A stretch of 64,000 nt of DNA, taken from an uncultured Eggerthella sp. Lineage in GTDB: Bacteria; Actinomycetota; Coriobacteriia; Coriobacteriales; Eggerthellaceae. Below the pieces are notes generated by a model. The model saw nothing but the letters and a program-made list of their open reading frames with translations. It made no database searches and was not told the origin of the DNA. The position numbers and the translations under genes were made by a program. The DNA is taken from assembly GCA_900540345.1 (NCBI GenBank), contig UQFK01000005.1, forward strand, positions 27,100 to 91,099. Direction: 5' to 3'. Shown one piece after another: positions 18,628-26,696 of this stretch; the first letter of the stretch is position 1; every line of letters starts with the position of its first letter.

Positions 18628-20670
18628 TCATTCGAAATCAGTCGCCAATTTGAAGATGATCTGTCGTGTGCGCCAGTCGGCTTCAACAAGAATAACCTCG
18701 AGCTTCTGTCCGATACGGTAAGTACATCCTGTATCCACTCCTGTGAGAAGAGCGCGTTCAGGATCATACGAAAAGTATTCATCACCCATCTCTTCGATAG
18801 GTAGAAAACCTTGCACGGTATTATCCATGCGCAGAACTGCACCAAATGTAGAAACGCTATAGATAAGGGTCTCGAAACGCTGTCCGATAAAGCCTTGAAG
18901 ATACTCGATCAGCTTGACGAGCTGCGACTGAAGTTCAGCCTTAGCAGCAATACGCTCCATCTCAGAAGCATGCTCAGCAATCCATGCGCTCGAGTTCTTC
19001 TCTGCTTCAAAGGTCTCTGATCTTGCAAAAAAAGCCTCTTTCACCATACGATGAACCATAAGATCAGGATAACGCCTGATAGGGCTTGTAAAATGGCAAT
19101 ATTGCTCAAGAGCGAGTCCATAATGTCCCGACTCTGTTGTCGAATAGTAAGCCTGCTTCATACTGCGCAGAAGTAACATGCTCACCAGCTCACGCGTCTG
19201 CTCATCAACAGGAGTTGCGAGCACCTCCTGCAAGACATGAGGATTGCCTGCACAGAAGAGCGTCTTATCAAGCGCGTGAAACGCATCAAATTCTTGCAAG
19301 ATCTCGTAGAGCGAGAAGAGTGCATCGCGACCAGGCGCCGCATGCGTGCGATATATGCACGGCATCGATCGGTCGTCGAGCCAACGTGCCACGAGGTGAT
19401 TCGCAAGGATCATTGACTCCTCGATAAGTTTGGTCGCATCAGTGCGACGACGATACCGGATGCCGACCGGCGCACCCGAATCGCTTAAAATCGCGCGTGC
19501 TTCGACACGATTGAATTCCATGCAACCTGCAGCATGTCGACGTTGATAGAGCTTATCGGAAAGCGATTTCACCGCATTGATACGTGTTGTGAGCGCATGG
19601 ATAACACCCTCATCAAGATCGATCGCGCCAAAAGGTGCTTGTTGCTGCTTGAAAGCTTGAACAAGATTGCCCGGATCTGCATCGATAAGAGCCTGAGCCT
19701 GATCGTAAGAAAGACGCGCATTCGATTCAATAACGCTTGGGAAGACATCAAAACTCTCCACTGTTGCGTCAGAAACGCGCAATACTATCTCTACAGTAAC
19801 TGCAAGACGAGGTTTACCAGGCACAAGCGAACAAAGCTGATTCGAGAGCTGCTCGGGCAGCATCGGAATGACTCGATCAACCAAGTAGACCGAACATCCA
19901 CGACGTCGAGCATCGTGATCGAGTGCGGAATCAAAAGCAACATAGCCCGAAACATCGGCAATATGTACACCAAGATGGATACGATCGGCATCGAGTTCAA
20001 CTGAAATCGCATCATCATAATCACGTGCATCAACCGGATCGATCGTGAAGATGAAACGATCTCGCAGATCTCGATAGCCAGATTCAAGAGCTGCAGAGAC
20101 ATCGAGTGCACAAGCATCAGCCTCTTTGAGCGCTTGGTCATTAAATTCGGTCTCAAGCTTGTGTTGCGCAATGATCAACTCGATCTCAAGATCGGTATCC
20201 TCTCCACAGCCGATCACGCGCACTACCCTGCCTGTTGCAGCAGAATTACGCGAGGGATATTCGATCATCTCAACTTCGACCAGACTACCCTCTTCAATAG
20301 TCCGATCATCTGCTCGAAGCGTGAAGATATCGTAGGGTATACGCTGATCGACAGGAATCACCACACCAAAAGGTTCTGCGATCTCGTAACGACCTACAAC
20401 ACGATCACACGAACGAGAAATAATCTTCGAAACACGACCTGTTGGTTTACGAGATGAGCCGCTCGAAGCTTTGCTGATACGATCACGATTCGAACTAATC
20501 CGTGCTACCTCGACCAGATCACCAGGAAACGCACCATACATCTTTGATGCGGGAATGAAATATTCACCTTCTGCTGTTTTAACGAAACCAAAACCACGTG
20601 ATGTGATCTCCAATATACCCTGTGGGCGTGAACGTGGTTGCCGGCGCGCTTTCGAAGACCTTCGTGCCAT
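18628..20670 (-). CDS. rnr: Ribonuclease R (RNB family exoribonuclease)
   Basis: 680 aa, slightly short of the 750-800 of many RNase R. An N-terminal cold-shock-type RNA-binding region (about 15-110), the catalytic RNB domain with its acidic motif DPVDARDYDD at 211-220, and a C-terminal S1 domain (about 600-680) are present. It degrades structured RNA 3' to 5'. The smpB neighbourhood is common because RNase R acts with tmRNA/SmpB on non-stop mRNAs. No long lysine-rich tail is present. Confidence 0.94.
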   Translation of the reverse strand: MARRSSKARRQPRSRPQGILEITSRGFGFVKTAEGEYFIPASKMYGAFPGDLVEVARISSNRDRISKASSGSSRKPTGRVSKIISRSCDRVVGRYEIAEPFGVVIPVDQRIPYDIFTLRADDRTIEEGSLVEVEMIEYPSRNSAATGRVVRVIGCGEDTDLEIELIIAQHKLETEFNDQALKEADACALDVSAALESGYRDLRDRFIFTIDPVDARDYDDAISVELDADRIHLGVHIADVSGYVAFDSALDHDARRRGCSVYLVDRVIPMLPEQLSNQLCSLVPGKPRLAVTVEIVLRVSDATVESFDVFPSVIESNARLSYDQAQALIDADPGNLVQAFKQQQAPFGAIDLDEGVIHALTTRINAVKSLSDKLYQRRHAAGCMEFNRVEARAILSDSGAPVGIRYRRRTDATKLIEESMILANHLVARWLDDRSMPCIYRTHAAPGRDALFSLYEILQEFDAFHALDKTLFCAGNPHVLQEVLATPVDEQTRELVSMLLLRSMKQAYYSTTESGHYGLALEQYCHFTSPIRRYPDLMVHRMVKEAFFARSETFEAEKNSSAWIAEHASEMERIAAKAELQSQLVKLIEYLQGFIGQRFETLIYSVSTFGAVLRMDNTVQGFLPIEEMGDEYFSYDPERALLTGVDTGCTYRIGQKLEVILVEADWRTRQIIFKLATDFE

Positions 20671-20685
20671 GTCCGATCTCGCCTG

Positions 20686-21933
20686 CTATCGATTCGATGC
20701 AGCGATCTCGAGCGCAATAGAAAGCTGACGAGATGCATCACTGATCGCAACATCCGGCGTTATGCCATTGCCATCGATCGCACGACCAGACGGAGATAGG
20801 TAGGTAGCAGCGGTATAACGCAATGCGCCACCAAAAGAAAGTGGTTGCATGACTTGAACGGATCCTTTGCCCTGCGTCTGTACACCTACGATAGTCGCAC
20901 GACGTGAGTCCTGTAATGCTGCTGCAAGGACCTCGGCCGAACCAGCGGTCTTCTCGTTTACCATGACAACAAGGGGAAGATTCGTAACATCGACGCCATC
21001 TGCAGATTTAGTCGTTGTATTTTCACCTGACTTTATCTGTACGAGCGTGCCGCTCTGTACGAATAAGGATGCAATCTCGGTCGCTTGCGTCAAATAACCA
21101 CCAGGGATATTACGCAGATCAAGTACGATAGCTCGAGCACCTTTACCCTCGGCCTCAGCGATAGTCTTCTTCAACACCTCTGCACAATCTGACCCAAGCT
21201 GCTTGATCTCGATGTATGCGGTCTCGTTCGAAACGGTATAGGTAATGTTGGTCTCGGGATTGTCGGCATAATGCAGTGAGGTGTTAAAGGTAGTGCCTCC
21301 ACCTGTCTGGTCGCTTCCAGGACGACGCCATGTGATATTAACCAGATCATTCTCGTCACGGCTGAGAGTATTAGTAACTTCAGGCAATGACCATTGATCC
21401 TTTTTTTCACCGTCAATGCTCACAACATAATCACCAGGTAGAATGCCCATATTGGCAGCTTCAGACCCCTCGAATACATCAACAACATAGCATGATCCAT
21501 CGGTCTCGCCGAACAGGACGCCGATCCCCGTGCTTGGATTAGTGACGCTATTCAAATACGTCTGATAACTCGATGCATCGAAATAACGAGCGTACGGATC
21601 GTTCATGGTCTTAATGAACGCATCAAGCGTAGCGGTGGTTGCGGTGTTTAGATCATAGGTATCTACACTGTCATTCTTGATGATGCCCTGCACCTCTGCA
21701 ACGCGCGCAGAAAGCGAATCGTAAGTATTGCCCGAAACCGTCTCCCCGGGATTAATCTCTTGTTTCACCGAAAGATCAGAGAAGCCCAACGAAGAGAGCA
21801 GATCGGTATTGCCTCGAACAAGAAAACCCGCAACGAAGACTAAAACGACCGCAATGCAAGCACCAACGATTTTGATGATGCTCGCATTGCGTTTTTGAAC
21901 AGATTGATTCTTTTTCTGATCGGAATGACTCAC
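20686..21933 (-). CDS. S41 family C-terminal processing protease (CtpA-like)
   Basis: 415 aa. A single N-terminal membrane helix (about 20-41, GACIAVVLVFVAGFLV) anchors an extracellular protease with a PDZ domain (about 130-210, with GIGVLFGETDG and AANMGILPGDYVVSIDG) and a tail-protease domain. The catalytic serine is in TAGSAE (about 333) and the lysine in GKGSVQ (about 356). It lies directly downstream of ftsX, an arrangement widespread in Gram-positive bacteria. Confidence 0.95.
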   Translation of the reverse strand: MSHSDQKKNQSVQKRNASIIKIVGACIAVVLVFVAGFLVRGNTDLLSSLGFSDLSVKQEINPGETVSGNTYDSLSARVAEVQGIIKNDSVDTYDLNTATTATLDAFIKTMNDPYARYFDASSYQTYLNSVTNPSTGIGVLFGETDGSCYVVDVFEGSEAANMGILPGDYVVSIDGEKKDQWSLPEVTNTLSRDENDLVNITWRRPGSDQTGGGTTFNTSLHYADNPETNITYTVSNETAYIEIKQLGSDCAEVLKKTIAEAEGKGARAIVLDLRNIPGGYLTQATEIASLFVQSGTLVQIKSGENTTTKSADGVDVTNLPLVVMVNEKTAGSAEVLAAALQDSRRATIVGVQTQGKGSVQVMQPLSFGGALRYTAATYLSPSGRAIDGNGITPDVAISDASRQLSIALEIAASNR

Positions 21934-21957
21934 CGAATGCCTGACCTTTTTGCGGGG

Positions 21958-22872
21958 TTACACCTTGAGGTAACGACGCATTGCAAAGACCGAACCCAAA
22001 AGGCCGATGACTAGACCTGCCACCAAAAGCGCAGCATAAATCATAAGGAACATGGTCGGCTCAACGTTGAGGGGTAACCACGGAAGCGCAGTGGTGATAC
22101 GCGGGAGCGCAAAGAGGCGAATGAGCTCGATCACACCAATAGCTAACACTGCACCGATGATGGCATGTAGTGCACCTTCGGCCAAGAAAGGACCGCGAAT
22201 AAAACCATTCGATGCGCCGACAAGACGCATAATAGCGATCTCTTTACGACGTGCAAGGATTGCCAAACGAATCGTGTTATTGATGAAAATGAACGCAATG
22301 ACAACAAGAACGATAATAAGCCCAATGCCAACATAGCGGATCGCATTCGTAAGCGAGAAGAGCTTATCGACTGTCTTTTGGCCATACTGAAGAGAATCAG
22401 AAGGATCATCAGGATTATCACAGATCTTCACGAACGTTTCATTGGCAAGGATCTGATTAGCAATATCGGTGACCGACTGAGCTTCAGAAAGATCGACATC
22501 GATCGAAGCAGGAAGCGGATTCTCACCATCGAGCTGTGCAACGATATCTGGATTCGAGGTCATAGAATTCGTGAAGTTCTCAAGCGCTTGGTCTTTTGTC
22601 GTGAAGCCTACGCTCTCGACTCCAGGTAAACCTTTAATATATTGCTCGACCGAATCGATATCCTGTTCTGAAGCATCATCAGCCACATAAGCCGTAATAG
22701 AGACCTGATTCTCGACTGAAGTAACGACATTATTGATGATAACGCCGCAGATGCAGAAGATGCCGATGATGAGCAACGACAGGAAAATAGTGATGATCGA
22801 ACCAAGCGTAGTCGAAAAGTTTCGAGTGAAACCAGTGAGCGACTCGCGGAAAAAGTAAAGCAAACTAGACAT
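21958..22872 (-). CDS. ftsX: Cell division ABC transporter permease FtsX
   Basis: 304 aa from the ATG at 22872, overlapping the end of ftsE by 8 bases; a longer in-frame start at 22935 would extend deep into ftsE. It has a first membrane helix near 20-45, an extracellular domain (about 50-185), then three further helices in the FtsX/MacB-like permease domain, ending in the short MRRYLKV tail. With FtsE it relays division status to extracellular peptidoglycan hydrolases. Confidence 0.95.
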   Translation of the reverse strand: MSSLLYFFRESLTGFTRNFSTTLGSIITIFLSLLIIGIFCICGVIINNVVTSVENQVSITAYVADDASEQDIDSVEQYIKGLPGVESVGFTTKDQALENFTNSMTSNPDIVAQLDGENPLPASIDVDLSEAQSVTDIANQILANETFVKICDNPDDPSDSLQYGQKTVDKLFSLTNAIRYVGIGLIIVLVVIAFIFINNTIRLAILARRKEIAIMRLVGASNGFIRGPFLAEGALHAIIGAVLAIGVIELIRLFALPRITTALPWLPLNVEPTMFLMIYAALLVAGLVIGLLGSVFAMRRYLKV

Positions 22873-23689
22873 CGAAACCGTACACTCCTCTATCCTGGTC
22901 GCGCGTGAGATGACCCTTATCAAGAGCGATGACACGACGTCTCATGTTGTCCACCATCTCGCGATCGTGCGTGGCAACCAATACCGTGGTGCCCGTACGG
23001 TTGATCCTCTCAAGCAGATCCATGATACCGCGAGAATTCTGCGGATCGAGATTACCCGTAGGCTCGTCGCATACCAAAAGCGGTGGACGATTGACGATCG
23101 CGCGTGCAATACTGACGCGCTGTTGCTCACCACCAGAGAGCTGATCAGGGCGCTTATCGAGCTTATCTGCAAGACCGACCAAACGCAGCACTTCTGGTAC
23201 TTGCGTACGAATGATATGACGAGATTTTCCGATAACTTCAAGAGCAAAAGAAACATTCTCGAAGACTGTTTTGTTCGGCAACAGCTTGAAGTCCTGGAAG
23301 ACGCAGCCGATGTTGCGACGAAGATAAGGAACACGCCAATTGCGCATCGAAGAAAGATCTTCATCAGCAACATAAATATGACCAGAGGTTGGTTTCAATT
23401 CGCGCGTAAGCAAGCGAATGAAGGTTGATTTACCCGAACCAGAATGGCCTACCAAGAAGACGAATTCACCTGGATAGATATGCAGCGTAACATCATCAAG
23501 TGCTGGTTTGTTCGGCTGTGCAGGATAGATCTTCGTAACATGGTCGAACGTGATGACTGGATTGCCGGTGCTCTGATTCACTGCATCGACGTTGACCGTA
23601 GGCAATGCTTGCGAAAGCTGTGCGGTCAGATTCGGTGCGGAATGCGCTGCGGCATGTTTACCGACGCTTCCGCCGTTATCGTTTGTCAC
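22865..23689 (-). CDS. ftsE: Cell division ATP-binding protein FtsE with N-terminal extension
   Basis: 274 aa from GTG 23689, which has GGAG at good spacing; the ATG at 23701 would add four residues. The ABC ATPase has Walker A GHSGSGKS, signature LSGGEQQR and Walker [13 protein letters not shown]. About 42 residues precede the usual FtsE start ([12 protein letters not shown]); this segment is low in complexity and rich in N, A, S and T. FtsX follows with an 8-base overlap, forming the FtsEX complex. Confidence 0.95.
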   Translation of the reverse strand: MTNDNGGSVGKHAAAHSAPNLTAQLSQALPTVNVDAVNQSTGNPVITFDHVTKIYPAQPNKPALDDVTLHIYPGEFVFLVGHSGSGKSTFIRLLTRELKPTSGHIYVADEDLSSMRNWRVPYLRRNIGCVFQDFKLLPNKTVFENVSFALEVIGKSRHIIRTQVPEVLRLVGLADKLDKRPDQLSGGEQQRVSIARAIVNRPPLLVCDEPTGNLDPQNSRGIMDLLERINRTGTTVLVATHDREMVDNMRRRVIALDKGHLTRDQDRGVYGFDV

Positions 23690-23740
23690 AGTATGCTCCA
23701 TTCATAGTATCGATTCTGAGACATAAAAATTATAGCAATC

Positions 23741-24715
23741 TTATTTGCGCATGAGTACTTTTTTCGCTGCTTGGACGATAGCAGGGGCATCAAGGCCGAA
23801 ATACGCCATAAGTTCTTCAAATTCGCCCGATTTGCCAAAGCGATCACGCACTGCGACGAACTCAAGCGGAACTGGCAGCGCTTCTGCGCACAGTTCGCTA
23901 ACCGCAGAACAAAGACCACCATATACGGAATGCTCTTCAGCAATGACCCCACACCCTGTCTTTGACAATGAGGACAGAATAGTATCGCGATCGAGCGGCT
24001 TGATGCTAAATGCATCGATAACTTCAGCAGAGATTCCCTCTTCAGCGAGCAGTTGAGCTGCTCTATTTGCCTGTGCGATCTCGACACCACACGCAATGAT
24101 GGAGACATCGTGTCCTTCTCGTAAGCAATATGCCTTACCGATCTCCAGATCGACACCTTCAGCATAGACTGCAGGAAGAGCGGCACGACCCATACGAACA
24201 TACACAGGGCCAGGTGTTCTTGCAGCGAGCTTGAGCGCAGCGCATGCAGATTCATAATCCGCAGGAACAAGTACCTTCATAGGAGGTAAACCACGCATGA
24301 GCGAGATGTCTTCGAGCATCTGATGGGAGCCCCCATCAGGGCCAACCGAGATACCTGCATGCGTTGGTGCGATCTTAACATCAAGATTCGCATAAGCGAC
24401 CGTATTCCTGATCTGATCATAACAACGCCCTGTACCGAACACGGCAAAAGAACCCGTGAATGCGATATTGCCTGTGAGTGCAAGTCCCGCAGCGACGCCA
24501 ATCATGTTCTGCTCTGCGATACCCACATTGAAAAGGCGTTTGCTTTGATCATCGCCTGCCTGACCAAAGGTCTTGGTGGTTGTAGAGCCCGTAAGATCAG
24601 CATCTACTGCGACAATGGGTAGACCCTCAGCGGCAAGGGCTGCAAGCGTTTTGCCGTATGCTGCGCGCGTTGCCTTCTTTTCCTGTACCTGAGCGGCATC
24701 TGCGAACTTAACCAC
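23741..24715 (-). CDS. Transketolase, C-terminal (pyrimidine-binding) subunit
   Basis: 324 aa from GTG 24715, overlapping the N-terminal subunit's stop by 8 bases (GTGGTTAA) and preceded by GAGGGAG; an upstream TTG at 24733 is the alternative. It carries the transketolase pyrimidine-binding domain (FNVGIAEQNMIGVAAGLA, THAGISVGPDGGSHQ) and C-terminal domain. With the next gene it makes a split transketolase like those of archaea and many anaerobes, acting in the non-oxidative pentose phosphate pathway. A shuffled relative such as a DXS-like enzyme is less likely. Confidence 0.93.
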   Translation of the reverse strand: MVKFADAAQVQEKKATRAAYGKTLAALAAEGLPIVAVDADLTGSTTTKTFGQAGDDQSKRLFNVGIAEQNMIGVAAGLALTGNIAFTGSFAVFGTGRCYDQIRNTVAYANLDVKIAPTHAGISVGPDGGSHQMLEDISLMRGLPPMKVLVPADYESACAALKLAARTPGPVYVRMGRAALPAVYAEGVDLEIGKAYCLREGHDVSIIACGVEIAQANRAAQLLAEEGISAEVIDAFSIKPLDRDTILSSLSKTGCGVIAEEHSVYGGLCSAVSELCAEALPVPLEFVAVRDRFGKSGEFEELMAYFGLDAPAIVQAAKKVLMRK

Positions 24716-25541
24716 GGTCTCCCTCGCTTTCAAGCTCTACAAGCGCACGTTTAGCCTCTTCATCATTGGGAGCTTTTCCATGCCAACCTGCTTGATTTTC
24801 CATGAAAGAAACGCCCTTGCCCTTGATCGTCTTCGCTATGATGGCCTTAGGTATACCGATCAACTCGTCTTTAAGGGTAGTGAAGAGCGCGATAAGCGCA
24901 TCAATATCATGTCCGTCAACCTCGTGAACTTCCCAACCAAAGGCTTCAAACTTATCCTTCAACAAGCCCGCTGAACATACATCTTCAAGAGCGCCATCAA
25001 TCTGAAGACCATTGGCATCTATAATCGCCACTAAATTGCCCAATCGCTGAGCTGCTGCGAAGTTTGCCGCCTCCCAGACTTGGCCTTCTTGGCACTCACC
25101 GTCTCCGAGCAATGTATAAACTTTCGCATGAGCGCCCTTCAAACGCAGCCCTGCTGTAGCGCCTGCTGCGATGGAGAGCCCCTGTCCGAGCGATCCTGTC
25201 GAGACCTCTACACCAGGTAAAAGATTAGAATCAGGGTGACCTTGTAGACGCGTACCAAGCTTGCGGAGTGTCAAAAGCTCCTCTTTCGGAAAGAAGCCAG
25301 CCTCAGCAAGAGCCGCATAGAGCGCAGGGGCTGCATGCCCCTTTGCTAGTATGAAGCGATCACGCGTTTCCCTAGCTGGATCGGACGCATCGTAGTTCAT
25401 AATGTCGCCGAAATAGAGCGCGGCGATAATATCCGTACAGGAGAGCGACCCTCCCGGATGGCCGCTACCTGCTTCGTGGATCATCGTGATGATGTCACGA
25501 CGCATGGCGTTGGCTTTTTGATGTGCTTCAACAGATGCCAT
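24708..25541 (-). CDS. Transketolase, N-terminal (thiamine-diphosphate-binding) subunit
   Basis: 277 aa. The N-terminal transketolase half has SGHPGGSLSCTDI at 27-39, the KGHAAPALYAALAE segment, and the TPP/Mg motif GDGECQEGQVWEA... ending with N of DANG. It pairs with the following gene to give a full enzyme. The pair sits between prfB and ftsE, where most Gram-positive genomes have nothing or a small cytochrome gene, so it looks like a lineage-specific insertion. Confidence 0.94.
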   Translation of the reverse strand: MASVEAHQKANAMRRDIITMIHEAGSGHPGGSLSCTDIIAALYFGDIMNYDASDPARETRDRFILAKGHAAPALYAALAEAGFFPKEELLTLRKLGTRLQGHPDSNLLPGVEVSTGSLGQGLSIAAGATAGLRLKGAHAKVYTLLGDGECQEGQVWEAANFAAAQRLGNLVAIIDANGLQIDGALEDVCSAGLLKDKFEAFGWEVHEVDGHDIDALIALFTTLKDELIGIPKAIIAKTIKGKGVSFMENQAGWHGKAPNDEEAKRALVELESEGDRG

Positions 25542-25567
25542 GATGTCCTTTCACGCCTGACCTTGCG

Positions 25568-26650
25568 TTACTGCGACGCCTTCCATCGGTGATACCCGAT
25601 AACGAACTGATCGATATCACCATCGAGCGCCGCATCGACGTTGCCGCTTTCGATATTACTACGAGTATCCTTGATCAGTCGATAAGGATAGAGAACATAG
25701 TTCCTTATCTGACTGCCAAAGGAGTTGTCCATCTTCTCGCCCTTTAATTCAGCAAGCTCTGCTTGACGCTTCTGCTCTTCACGCTCGAAAAGCTTGCCAC
25801 GCAGAACACGGAATGCTGCTTCTTTGTTCTGTAGCTGAGATTTCTCGTTCTGACAGGTGACCACGATGCCTGTAGGAATATGAGTCAAACGCACTGCTGA
25901 ATCTGTTGTATTGACGCTCTGACCACCAGGTCCACTCGAGCGATATACATCAACACGCACATCGTTGGGATCGATCTCGATCTCGATATCGTCATCATCA
26001 AGCACTGGGACCACTTCGACGGCAGCAAAGGTGGTATGACGGCGTTTCTTCTCGTCGGTCGGAGATATGCGCACCAAACGATGAACGCCTGTCTCGCTGC
26101 GCAACATACCATAAGCGTGGCGACCCTCAATCTGTAGGCTCACGCGGTCAAGGCCAATGCCTTCACCAGGAACAAGGTCAAGCAGTTTCTGCTTCCAACC
26201 TTTCTGATCGGCATATCGCGAATACATCTTATAAAGCATTTCAGTCCAGTCTTGCGCCTCAAGCCCACCGCTACCAGGATGGATGGTAATGATGGCATCA
26301 GCTCCATCGTAGGCACCGGTGAACCATGATTCTATTTCGAAAGCATCAAGCATCGCTTCGAGCTTCGAGAGGCATTGTTGCTCTTCTTCTTGAAAGCTCT
26401 CGTCTTCAGCCGCGAATTCCGCTGCAGTGTGCGCATCGTCAAGGAGCTGACGAGCACTCGCATAGCGCTCAAGCAGATCGCGCACGTCAGAAGCTTGCTT
26501 TGAGATCTTCTGAGCAGTTTCAGCATTATCCCAAAATCCAGGAGCCGCAATCTGCGCTTCGAGCGCCTCAAGTTCGCGCGCACGATCGTCGATATGGAGA
26601 AAACCCTGAGCATCGCAAAGACGCTGTTGGGCGATATCATACGTGATCAT
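25568..26650 (-). CDS. prfB: Peptide chain release factor 2
   Basis: 360 aa from ATG 26650, with GAGGG upstream; a start at 26683 has no such support. The catalytic GGQ is in SSGPGGQSVN. The region that reads stop codons is VHRLVRISPTDEKKRRHT: the usual SPF tripeptide is SPT here. The gene reads through in one frame, with CTT-TGC-GAT near codon 11 and no internal TGA, so the autoregulatory frameshift of E. coli-type prfB is absent. RF2 releases peptides at UGA and UAA. It lies between secA and the transketolase pair. Confidence 0.96.
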   Translation of the reverse strand: MITYDIAQQRLCDAQGFLHIDDRARELEALEAQIAAPGFWDNAETAQKISKQASDVRDLLERYASARQLLDDAHTAAEFAAEDESFQEEEQQCLSKLEAMLDAFEIESWFTGAYDGADAIITIHPGSGGLEAQDWTEMLYKMYSRYADQKGWKQKLLDLVPGEGIGLDRVSLQIEGRHAYGMLRSETGVHRLVRISPTDEKKRRHTTFAAVEVVPVLDDDDIEIEIDPNDVRVDVYRSSGPGGQSVNTTDSAVRLTHIPTGIVVTCQNEKSQLQNKEAAFRVLRGKLFEREEQKRQAELAELKGEKMDNSFGSQIRNYVLYPYRLIKDTRSNIESGNVDAALDGDIDQFVIGYHRWKASQ

Positions 26651-26696
26651 AGTGAGACCCTCACGAAACGAATACAACGACAAACATCATGAACGA

